From Anaerolinea thermophila (GTDB taxonomy: Bacteria > Chloroflexota > Anaerolineae > Anaerolineales > Villigracilaceae), in the NCBI GenBank assembly GCA_022729775.1, contig DZBA01000014.1, positions 1 through 12,144 on the forward strand: a stretch of 12,144 nt of DNA, written 5' to 3'. Positions 1-6,160 of the stretch are shown piece by piece. Position 1 is the stretch's first letter, and each line of letters opens with the position of its first letter. The notes under the pieces are model-generated. The model saw only the letters and a program-made list of their open reading frames with translations. It ran no database searches and had not been told where the DNA came from. The position numbers and the translations under genes were made by a program.

Positions 1-17
1 TTGGTGTCTTAAAACCC

Positions 18-45
18 TTGACACATTTCAGGGTAGCTGTAAAAT
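18..45 (+). promoter_or_regulatory. Possible sigma70-type promoter facing a hairpin
   Basis: A perfect TTGACA (18-23) is followed after 16 bases by TAAAAT (40-45), which is a good match to a housekeeping promoter on the plus strand. The expected start point, about 52, falls at the first base of the hairpin at 52-88. No plus-strand gene follows, so if active it would give only a short structured RNA or serve a gene that is not recognisable here. The match could be chance in AT-rich intergenic DNA. Confidence 0.25.
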
Positions 46-51
46 AAAGAC

Positions 52-88
52 GCTTCACGCAGGGTGACCCCCTCACCCTGCGTGAAGC
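52..88. terminator. Perfect 16-bp hairpin, terminator of the cytochrome b561 operon
   Basis: GCTTCACGCAGGGTGA (52-67) pairs without mismatch with 73-88 around a five-C loop. Read on the minus strand it lies 77 bases after the stop of the last gene in the operon and is followed by a T-rich stretch (revcomp of 40-51, TCTTTATTTT). On the plus strand it is followed by ATTTAATTT. It therefore looks like a bidirectional terminator. The T tract is imperfect, so a different role for such a long perfect stem cannot be excluded. Confidence 0.6.
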
Positions 89-164
89 ATTTAATTTGCC
101 AGTGTACAGGTTGGGAAACGTTTACTGCGCGAACTTTCATCTCCCAAATTATACCCTTCAATAC

Positions 165-599
165 TCAGGACGTTTTGATTTCTGCGCTCCCATTTGTCAT
201 TTGGATGACAGCCGCGCCCAGCGTGACCGTTGCGGCGAAAATGGAAAGCCCGCCAAGGAGGACAAAATAATACGGCAAGCCCAAATACACTTCCCCTAAA
301 ATTCCAAGCGGCATGAGCAGCCCGCCCAACGCCAGCCATGAAGCCCACTTTGCCATTTGTTCTTTCAACGGTAATTTGAGGAGCAGGAACCCAAATACGA
401 TGTTCAGCAGCGAAAATAAATTTCCATGCACGTGGGCAAGGCGCGCTTCGAAATGTTTCCCTGTTGTATAAGACGCAATCCACTCTTCCTTGCCGGGCGC
501 AAAATCGCGCAGGTAGACAAGGACAAATCCGTAGACCATAAACGCCGCCATGACCCATAACCCAACGCCAATATTCCATTTACCAATTGTAGTTTTCAT
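165..599 (-). CDS. Small 4-TM membrane protein with an AHVHGN motif
   Basis: This is a 144-residue integral membrane protein with about four hydrophobic segments. I start it at the ATG at 599, which has AAGGA six bases upstream and lies 13 bases after the stop of the cytochrome b561 gene; the frame stays open further upstream, but that part overlaps the b561 gene and reads as a non-hydrophobic, lysine-rich tail. The most distinctive stretch is RLAHVHGNLFSLLN near residues 58-71 at the start of the second helix, where the two histidines could be haem or metal ligands. Arg/His patterns of this kind occur in small 4-TM haem proteins such as styrene-oxide isomerase relatives, but I cannot assign a family. 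As last gene of the operon it is followed by the hairpin at 52-88. The inferred setting is membrane redox chemistry with its b561 neighbour; the function is unknown. Confidence 0.75.
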   Translation of the reverse strand: MKTTIGKWNIGVGLWVMAAFMVYGFVLVYLRDFAPGKEEWIASYTTGKHFEARLAHVHGNLFSLLNIVFGFLLLKLPLKEQMAKWASWLALGGLLMPLGILGEVYLGLPYYFVLLGGLSIFAATVTLGAAVIQMTNGSAEIKTS

Positions 600-612
600 T
601 TTTTCCTTTTTT

Positions 613-1143
613 TTATTTTCCGTACCACATCCGCGCAAAGAGATGATCTTTGAGGATGAGTTGATGATAGAGCGCCGCGCCAATATGCAGCAGGGTAAGA
701 AGCGCGAGCGCGGGCGCGATCACGCCATGCAGCACGCGCGCGGTGAAATCATAAAAATCTGCGGGCAGAGTCCCGGCGCTGCCAAAGACAATGGGCGCGA
801 GCCCAGCCTGCATCGAAAGCATGATTCCGCTGGTTGCAATCAAAAAGACCAGCAGGTAAAGCGTGGCGTGCGCTGCCTTCCCTGCCCAATCGAGAAGGGC
901 GCTGCCGGTGGAGGCGTGCGCGGGCACGGGTAATTTCATCCGCGCGATAAGGCGGACAACGAGCGCGAGCAAAGTCAGGCTGCCGATTCCCATGTGCAGA
1001 GCAAGCGGCATGAGCTTGGCGGAATCATTGGGCTGCCCGCTCATGAATTTGCCGATGATGAACGCGGCGAAGACGAGCAGCACGATCAGCCAGTGCAGCG
1101 TAACTTGAATCGGATGGTATTTTTTAGGGGCTGTTTGCGACAT
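613..1143 (-). CDS. Cytochrome b561 family protein (CybB-like)
   Basis: This 176-residue protein has the size and four-helix layout of bacterial cytochrome b561 (CybB, Ni/Fe-hydrogenase b-subunit-like family), a di-haem membrane electron carrier that exchanges electrons with the quinone pool; E. coli CybB is a superoxide:ubiquinone oxidoreductase. Four histidines sit where the family places its haem ligands: His17 (in LHWLI), His50 (in ALHMG), His139 (in VLHGV) and His153 (in LLHIGA). The N-terminal YHPIQVTLHW is also typical. The start at 1143 has GGAG upstream, located inside the end of the preceding gene, whose stop is only four bases away, so translation is probably coupled. Its neighbours are two small membrane proteins and a cupin, suggesting they form or serve one redox unit. 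The family assignment is firm; the electron donor is not known. Confidence 0.93.
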   Translation of the reverse strand: MSQTAPKKYHPIQVTLHWLIVLLVFAAFIIGKFMSGQPNDSAKLMPLALHMGIGSLTLLALVVRLIARMKLPVPAHASTGSALLDWAGKAAHATLYLLVFLIATSGIMLSMQAGLAPIVFGSAGTLPADFYDFTARVLHGVIAPALALLTLLHIGAALYHQLILKDHLFARMWYGK

Positions 1144-1147
1144 GTTT

Positions 1148-1519
1148 TTACTCCGTAGGTGAAATGGTTTGGCGCGCGGAAAAATACATCAGCGCGAGGA
1201 TGACCAGCCAGGCAGCGGCGCGAAATAACATGGCGAACATGCTTTGCACTGCGGCGGTTGACTGGAATGATACTATTAAAAGTATGGCGACAACCGTGTG
1301 GAGCAAAAACACAGCAATTGCAAAGCCCATTGCATAACGGCTGTTTTTCCAAATCAGCACAGCGGGGACTGCAACTGTAAATATTCCCATGAGAAAGTTA
1401 TACACGGGCAGCCAGTTCAAAACCTGATAACCCGGATTCCATCCCTGCATTGCCTTTGCGCCTGCAACAACAGACATGGCGCCGACGAGAAACGCAAGAA
1501 TTGCGGCAGTTTTTTGCAT
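1148..1519 (-). CDS. Small 4-TM membrane protein of unknown function
   Basis: This 123-residue, strongly hydrophobic protein has about four membrane segments (roughly residues 4-22, 38-57, 63-85 and 95-115). The ATG at 1519 is supported by AAAGGAA a few bases upstream. One histidine (His74, in FLLHTVVA) lies inside the third helix and is a candidate cofactor or proton-carrying residue; a WNPGYQVLNWLPVYN loop joins helices 1 and 2. I do not recognise a named family. It lies 12 bases after the cupin gene and four bases before the b561 gene, so it is surely cotranscribed with them. A role as membrane partner or assembly factor of the b561 protein is inference from position only. Confidence 0.75.
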   Translation of the reverse strand: MQKTAAILAFLVGAMSVVAGAKAMQGWNPGYQVLNWLPVYNFLMGIFTVAVPAVLIWKNSRYAMGFAIAVFLLHTVVAILLIVSFQSTAAVQSMFAMLFRAAAWLVILALMYFSARQTISPTE

Positions 1520-1531
1520 AAGGTTTCCTTT

Positions 1532-1855
1532 CTATGATTCGCTTTTTGCGGCAAGAAAAATCACGCGCGTTTTTGCGGTCATGCCGCGCTTTGTCCCATT
1601 TGGCGCCACAATGGTGACGCCGGGTTTGATGTCGAAGACTTCGTCATCAACCATCATCAAGCCTTCGCCTTCGAGGAAGTGGTACATCGCCGTGCCGCCC
1701 GGATGCGGGGGGATTTGCTGACCCTCATTCAACCCCACGACCAAAGATTTGAAGTTGGGCGTGTCTATTAAAAAATGCGGCTGCGTGCCTTGCGATGAAA
1801 AAATCGCTTTGGACTTTGTGTCGAGAAAATAGATTGGTGAAATTACATCGGACAT
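1532..1855 (-). CDS. Cupin-domain protein with incomplete metal-binding motifs
   Basis: This is a 107-residue single-domain cupin, about the normal size of the smallest family members. The core runs from about residue 38 to 102: GQQIPPHPGGTAMYHFLEGE (45-64) is motif 1 and GVTIVAPNGTKRG (79-91) is motif 2. In motif 1 only His51 of the HxH pair is kept (position 53 is Gly) and there is no clear Glu ligand; in motif 2 the usual His is Arg90. The metal site is therefore atypical, with His59 a possible substitute ligand, and the protein may bind a small molecule or act as a sensor rather than as an oxygenase. The start at 1855 has a strong AAGGAGT site. It is the first gene of the operon leading to cytochrome b561. 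No signal peptide is visible, so it is likely cytoplasmic. Confidence 0.85.
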   Translation of the reverse strand: MSDVISPIYFLDTKSKAIFSSQGTQPHFLIDTPNFKSLVVGLNEGQQIPPHPGGTAMYHFLEGEGLMMVDDEVFDIKPGVTIVAPNGTKRGMTAKTRVIFLAAKSES

Positions 1856-1957
1856 GTTGACTCCTTCGATTTGTTGTTGATGTGCCTAACTTTAATTCCA
1901 TCCCTGTTTTTGCGCCCCGACTTTTGTCGGCTTTTATGTGTGAAAACTTTTTTCCTC
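1856..1957 (-). promoter_or_regulatory. Leader region of the cupin-b561 operon
   Basis: This 102-base gap between the Crp/Fnr-type gene and the cupin gene must hold the operon's own promoter if it has one. I see no convincing -35/-10 pair. It contains a short hairpin, CCGAC-TTTT-GTCGG (1917-1930), followed by CTTTT on the plus strand but by GGCGC on the minus strand, so it does not terminate the regulator's transcript in the usual way. A TTGAT half-site (plus strand 1877-1881) lacks the second half of an Fnr box. An A/T-rich imperfect dyad lies at about 1931-1949. Confidence 0.35.
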
Positions 1958-2635
1958 TTACTCCAGCCCTGTCCGCTTGGACAGACCCGCGCGGTCTATG
2001 ATGCGAATCTGCTGTTTGTCCATTTCGATTAACCCGGATTTGGTCAGATCGCGGATGGCGCGACTGAGGACATCTGGCACGGTGCCGAGATGCGCCGCGA
2101 GTTCGGTCTGGTTGGTCCAGCGGCGGCGCGTGATAACATCGCCTTCGGGTTGGTCGAGCAGCAATTTTGCAAGTCGCGCTTCGACGGTTTTTAACGATAA
2201 ATCTGAAGCGTAGGCAACCAACTCGATGACTTTATCCGCCATGTTTGCGATGATGCGCAACGCGGTTTGCGGATGCGCCATGATGACCTCTTCCAGCGCG
2301 CGGCGCGGAATTAACCACAAGCCGGATTCTTCCAGCGCGATGGCTGTCACCGGGTTGGGACGGCGCGCGAGCGCCCCGATTTCATTGAATACTTCGCCGG
2401 TGCTGATGAAGCGCAGCGCTTGTTTGCGTCCATCGGGCGCGGACTTCATCACCTTTAGCGAGCCGTATTGCAAATAATATAAATTGGATTCGACATCGCC
2501 TTCCCAAAACACAACCGCGTTGGGCGCAAAGATTTTCCACTGCGCCTGTTGTGATAGACCCAAAAGGGTGGTGTCATCCACCCCGCGTAAAAATTCAAAG
2601 GACTGTAAGCGCTTAAATAAAATATCGGTTTGCAT
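1958..2635 (-). CDS. Crp/Fnr-family transcriptional regulator
   Basis: This 225-residue protein has the standard layout: a cyclic-nucleotide-type beta-roll (about 15-115), a long dimerisation helix (about 121-160) and a C-terminal helix-turn-helix (about 174-203, TNQTELAAHLGTVPDVLSRA) whose LSR recognition-helix core recalls Fnr/Dnr-type rather than Crp proteins. It contains no cysteine with this start, so it cannot hold an Fnr Fe-S cluster, and the Arg-Ser pair that binds cAMP in Crp is replaced (NPVTA, 94-98). Its ligand is therefore something else; haem or redox sensing is a guess. An ATG at 2650 is in frame, but neither ATG has a Shine-Dalgarno site; the 2635 start lies right after an extended -10-like element. 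It sits directly upstream of the cupin-b561 operon on the same strand and may control it. Confidence 0.9.
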   Translation of the reverse strand: MQTDILFKRLQSFEFLRGVDDTTLLGLSQQAQWKIFAPNAVVFWEGDVESNLYYLQYGSLKVMKSAPDGRKQALRFISTGEVFNEIGALARRPNPVTAIALEESGLWLIPRRALEEVIMAHPQTALRIIANMADKVIELVAYASDLSLKTVEARLAKLLLDQPEGDVITRRRWTNQTELAAHLGTVPDVLSRAIRDLTKSGLIEMDKQQIRIIDRAGLSKRTGLE

Positions 2636-2640
2636 AAAAC

Positions 2641-2649
2641 AGTGTAGCA
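2641..2649 (-). promoter_or_regulatory. Candidate extended -10 for a leaderless regulator mRNA
   Basis: On the minus strand TGC-TACACT ends five bases before the ATG at 2635. This matches an extended -10 (TGn plus TAnAnT), and a transcript start six to eight bases downstream would fall on or next to the ATG. The absence of any Shine-Dalgarno site fits leaderless translation. No clear -35 is seen. Confidence 0.3.
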
Positions 2650-2699
2650 TATAAAAAGAACCAGAGCAGTTGCGGAAATTTTCAAAAAGTTAAAGCCGC

Positions 2700-3248
2700 T
2701 TACTTTTCCACCACAATCTTCACCCAAAACGTTTTCTCCGTCCCAATGGGAACATCTTTCCCGTTCATGTCATTCAAGGTGAAATAGCCCGTATACTCCC
2801 CAGATTCAGAAGGCGCAGTGAGTTCAACCGAAATTTCCACCTTGCTGCCTGATAATGTTGGGGGAATCGGCGCAGAGTCCGGCGCGGACATTCTGTCGCC
2901 TGCCGCAAATTTCAGCGCGTAATTGATCCATGGGCAAGTGCCAATGTTGACAAACTCCCACGTCTTGGTGAACGTCTCGCCCGCGTTGATTTTTGTTCCG
3001 TCGGGGATGGTCACATCGCGCGACAATGCGGCGTTATTTTTACAATTCGGAGGAATGGTCACAGCCAGCGTCGGCGTGCGCGTTTCCACTGGCGCGGGCG
3101 TTAACGTCACGGGAATGTATCCTATTTTTGTGGGCGGCAGGGTCGCGGTGATAAAGTCAGATTGAATCGAAGTCGGCGGCGCATCCACAGAAACGGAAAC
3201 GCACGCGGCGAGAAAAAGAACAGGGAGGAGTATTATTTTTTTGAACAT
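2700..3248 (-). CDS. Lipoprotein with an NBR1-like Ig domain
   Basis: This 182-residue protein begins with a short lipoprotein signal peptide (MFKKIILLPVLFLAAC, lipobox LAAC with Cys16), then a Thr/Pro-rich linker to about residue 68, then a beta-sandwich of about 110 residues. The phrase TFTKTWEFVNIGTCPW, followed by APSESGEYTGYFTL, is the signature of the NBR1 central Ig-like domain, which is common in secreted Chloroflexota proteins and is thought to mediate protein binding. It should be anchored on the outer face of the membrane. The ATG lies three bases after the stop of the upstream methylase-like gene with no good ribosome site of its own, so translation is probably coupled. Why a surface lipoprotein is coupled to a cytoplasmic methylase-like protein is unclear. 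Confidence 0.85.
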   Translation of the reverse strand: MFKKIILLPVLFLAACVSVSVDAPPTSIQSDFITATLPPTKIGYIPVTLTPAPVETRTPTLAVTIPPNCKNNAALSRDVTIPDGTKINAGETFTKTWEFVNIGTCPWINYALKFAAGDRMSAPDSAPIPPTLSGSKVEISVELTAPSESGEYTGYFTLNDMNGKDVPIGTEKTFWVKIVVEK

Positions 3249-3251
3249 GGT

Positions 3252-5453
3252 TTAGAACATCATCATCTGCCCTTCGGATTTTTCGATGGGGTCGCTGGCA
3301 ATTTGTTCGATGAAAGACTCGCGCGTCAAGACCGGCAACTCCGCTATGCTTCGCAGCAAACGATATTTTGCCACGCGATGTTTTTTCATCCGCGCTTTGA
3401 GCGAAGGGTCGCGCTCCTGTTTGTAGGCAATCAGCGCGGCGCGTCCGCCGGGGATGACAAAGACCGTATCCTCATGCGAAGATTCCAGCGCGCGGCGCAC
3501 CAGCCCCGAAGCGAGGACATAAAATGAATGGGCGGTTTTTCCTTGCGCGTCGTTCCAATGCAAAAGTTTATTCGTTGTTTGGGTTTTATATCCCAGCCGC
3601 CTGCCGATGGATTCAAGCAGCGCGTACATTTCACGCAACTCTGCGCGGCGATTCGCGGCGCGGTCTTCGGCGCGGAGATTCCACGTAGCGGATTCTTTTT
3701 GCGCGTATGAGTTCAACACCGCGTAAATCAAACCTTTGGATGGCGTGAACAGACCTTTGAACTGCTCGTATAACTCATCTTCGATTTCGAGGGAACTTGT
3801 ATTGGGATTTTTTTGTAAACGGTTTACTATCGCCATTTCCACAAGGTCAGAAAGCGAATCTTTTTGCGCGGGCGATGATAATCCCCACAAGCCGGTTTCG
3901 ATGTGTTCGCCTGTTGAGTAGTGAGCAAACTGGCTGTCTTTTAATACCGTATCGAACAGCACGTATATTTTGCGAAGGGCTTCATCAAACTCGACGCGCG
4001 ATTGTTTCAGCGCGTTCGATTCCGCCAGCGCGGAGAGTCCCGCCGCGTGAATGTGCAGGTAACTTGCGGGTTCGCCGCGCGTTTCGAGATATTCCACAAT
4101 CGCCTTGCGGAGATTGGAGACGCTTGGGTTTTGCGGCTCTTGTTTTTGCCCGCTCTTCCATGTCACTTGAACAGAATCATATTCCGTGCGGAGCGCGACT
4201 CCCTGCAAGATAAAAGCCGACGCGCTTGCGGCGGTCAACGCGGAGGTGAGGAACGCGGGCTCAGGTTCGGGCAGCAAGGCAAAAAAGGGAACGTCATCGG
4301 GCAGCAATTCATTGAGATGATTGAACGCGGAATGAAGCGCGGTGACATTCCATGACCAGTCATATCTTCTGCGGCGCAAAGCCACCTTATACGGCTCGAC
4401 GGCGTCACGTCCCCAAAGCCAGCCCGCCCACAGCGCGGAAAGAGTCCAGAACGCTTGGTTGGGTCGCGGCACAGAACCGATCGCCGCCGCAATGGGAATT
4501 TCTTTTTTCACTTCGCGCGCGAGGTCTTTCAAACGTCCTTCATAAATCAATATCCCGCCGCTTTCTGGGATTTTATTTTTCCAAACCGCGCAAGGAACAG
4601 TCGCGCCGGTCTTTGTCCACAACTCTATGCCGCTTTCGAGCGCGTTCCACACATTGTTTTCGCGGAACTGATTCGGCGTGCTTAATTGTTTTGGGCGCGG
4701 GCGTTCGGATGGATGCGCCCAAAGCGTATTGCCAGAATCGCAGGCAAGCAGCGCCAACGCGGTCAAGGCGCGTTTTCGTTCAGCGGATAAATTCAAACTG
4801 TCGAGTCGGTTGACGATGGTGGTCAAAACATACAAGGGGCGCGGTAAATAATGCGCGATGGCTTCCTCGGCGTAGATGCGGTCTTCATCTTTGAGCGAGA
4901 TGACTTTTTCGTATGCGCGCGAGCGATGCAGCGAATCTGTCGCGGCGATTTTTACCGCGCGTTCGATATCGTCATTCGACGCGAGTTTTTCGCCCGTGTC
5001 GCCGCAATGCGGACATGCGTATATCTTGCCGTAAGGCGCGGTGGAACCTTTGCGCCATAAAAATGCCTGCGCCGAAATTTGCGCTTCGCATTTTTCACAT
5101 TGCGTGAAATATAAAGATTGAAGATGCGCGCCGAGTCTTTCCTCCCCTTTTTTGATGGCGCTCAATTCTGCAAGCGCGGCGACAAAATCCGCGCGGGCGG
5201 GTGGGTTGGCGAACATCTCCAAAAGAAAACGCGAAACGGGATTGTTTGCCGTGACCAATACGCGGTATCCGCTGCGCGCAATTTCGAGAGTCAAGCGCGG
5301 AGAAAACCCAAACGGGTCGAGAACCCAATTCCCTTTAAGATTCTGCCGCGCGAGCCATGCAGAAGCGACTCCCTCTTCGAGCGCGGGTAAAAATCGCGCA
5401 AGCGGGTCAGAGTCGGCGGCGTGGAATCCTGAAAGATAGGGAAGGGCGTCCAT
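3252..5453 (-). CDS. Degenerate DNA-methylase-like protein with a zinc ribbon
   Basis: This 733-residue cytoplasmic protein matches no family I can name with certainty. Near the N-terminus, VLDPFGFSPRLTLEIARSGY (44-63) followed by NNPVS (70-74) reads like the SAM-binding motif I and post-I region of amino-methylating DNA methylases (DPFxGSGT...E..NP), but the Gly-rich turn is altered. A four-Cys zinc ribbon follows (CEKC 119-122, CPHC 147-150), an arrangement also seen in DUF1156-type methylases. At 325-348, IGSVPRPNQAFW then LSALWAGWLWG sits where those enzymes have the catalytic (D/N)PPY motif and an LSDFFYxWL-like helix; the catalytic tetrapeptide is missing. A mid region of about 360-450 and a mostly alpha-helical C-terminus show nothing recognisable. 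It lies 23 bases after a SAM methyltransferase gene and three bases before the lipoprotein gene. I infer an inactive or repurposed methylase fold; a remote alternative is an unrelated Rossmann protein. Confidence 0.75.
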   Translation of the reverse strand: MDALPYLSGFHAADSDPLARFLPALEEGVASAWLARQNLKGNWVLDPFGFSPRLTLEIARSGYRVLVTANNPVSRFLLEMFANPPARADFVAALAELSAIKKGEERLGAHLQSLYFTQCEKCEAQISAQAFLWRKGSTAPYGKIYACPHCGDTGEKLASNDDIERAVKIAATDSLHRSRAYEKVISLKDEDRIYAEEAIAHYLPRPLYVLTTIVNRLDSLNLSAERKRALTALALLACDSGNTLWAHPSERPRPKQLSTPNQFRENNVWNALESGIELWTKTGATVPCAVWKNKIPESGGILIYEGRLKDLAREVKKEIPIAAAIGSVPRPNQAFWTLSALWAGWLWGRDAVEPYKVALRRRRYDWSWNVTALHSAFNHLNELLPDDVPFFALLPEPEPAFLTSALTAASASAFILQGVALRTEYDSVQVTWKSGQKQEPQNPSVSNLRKAIVEYLETRGEPASYLHIHAAGLSALAESNALKQSRVEFDEALRKIYVLFDTVLKDSQFAHYSTGEHIETGLWGLSSPAQKDSLSDLVEMAIVNRLQKNPNTSSLEIEDELYEQFKGLFTPSKGLIYAVLNSYAQKESATWNLRAEDRAANRRAELREMYALLESIGRRLGYKTQTTNKLLHWNDAQGKTAHSFYVLASGLVRRALESSHEDTVFVIPGGRAALIAYKQERDPSLKARMKKHRVAKYRLLRSIAELPVLTRESFIEQIASDPIEKSEGQMMMF

Positions 5454-5476
5454 GCGATATGACAGGCGGCGCGGAT

Positions 5477-6160
5477 TTACTTCCGCGTCACAGAAAAAAC
5501 CTCGAACAGCGGAAGATACCAGTACAGTGTTGCAATCGGTTTGATGTTTGCCAGGCGCGCAATATCGCTTTTGATTTCGGCAATGCCGCGCTCATGGTAC
5601 GCGCCCGAATATTCAGGACCCGCAAGTTTGCGCCCGATTTGGTAGAGAACATTTTCTGTGGGACCAGAAACCACCAGCTGCCCGTTCGGTTTGAGCAGCG
5701 CAAAAATTTGATTGATCGTCGCGGGTAAATCTTGCACATGCTCCAGCACGTCGAGCGCGGTGATGAGGTCGAAGGAATGCGCGGGCAATTCCCCAAGCGC
5801 GGTTTGGGTCGCGTCGAAAACTTTCACATTGTCCGCAAGCGGAATATATTTTTGTACGCGCTGCAAGGGCAGCAAGTCCACATCGAAGGCGGAGACGTGC
5901 TTGCTGACGCCCGAAAGGTACGGCAGCATCACGCCGCTTCCGCAGCCGAAGTCCAAAATGTTTTCAAACGGCGCGAGCGTTTCGACGTGATCCATGACTT
6001 TATGAAGACGCTGCCAGAATAAATAATTGATCACCGGGTTGCGGTGTGAATAGGCGGGAAAGCCCGCTTCGTCCAGGCGTCCCTTTTCTGATTCCGCCAA
6101 TACCTGACGGATGGCGTTGCGATACCGTGTTTTATATGCGTTGAAGTCTTGTGTTTTCAT
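5477..6160 (-). CDS. Class I SAM-dependent methyltransferase
   Basis: This 227-residue protein is a stand-alone Rossmann-fold methyltransferase (Methyltransf_11/23 type). Motif I is ILDFGCGSG (68-76), the acidic post-I end is AFDVD (91-95), and FDLITALDVLEHV (130-142) is the usual motif around strand 4. The ATG at 6160 overlaps the stop of the upstream glycosyltransferase in an ATGA arrangement, which fixes the start by coupling; the frame upstream of it is antisense-like Arg/His-rich sequence and is not part of the gene. Overlap with a polyprenyl-phosphate-type glycosyltransferase suggests it methylates a sugar, lipid or quinone-like small molecule in envelope-glycan synthesis, but the substrate cannot be read from the sequence. 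Confidence 0.9.
   Translation of the reverse strand: MKTQDFNAYKTRYRNAIRQVLAESEKGRLDEAGFPAYSHRNPVINYLFWQRLHKVMDHVETLAPFENILDFGCGSGVMLPYLSGVSKHVSAFDVDLLPLQRVQKYIPLADNVKVFDATQTALGELPAHSFDLITALDVLEHVQDLPATINQIFALLKPNGQLVVSGPTENVLYQIGRKLAGPEYSGAYHERGIAEIKSDIARLANIKPIATLYWYLPLFEVFSVTRK

Noticed and set aside
9..140. A 43-codon minus-strand frame with GGGAG directly before its ATG.
   Set aside because: The ribosome site is too close to the ATG, the frame runs through the perfect hairpin at 52-88, and the peptide resembles nothing; more likely terminator and spacer DNA.
1877..1881. TTGAT half-site suggesting an Fnr/Dnr box upstream of the cupin gene.
   Set aside because: The second half-site (ATCAA at the right spacing) is absent.
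1917..1930. CCGAC-TTTT-GTCGG hairpin as a terminator of the Crp/Fnr-type gene.
   Set aside because: On the minus strand it is followed by GGCGC instead of a T tract; the stem is only five base pairs.
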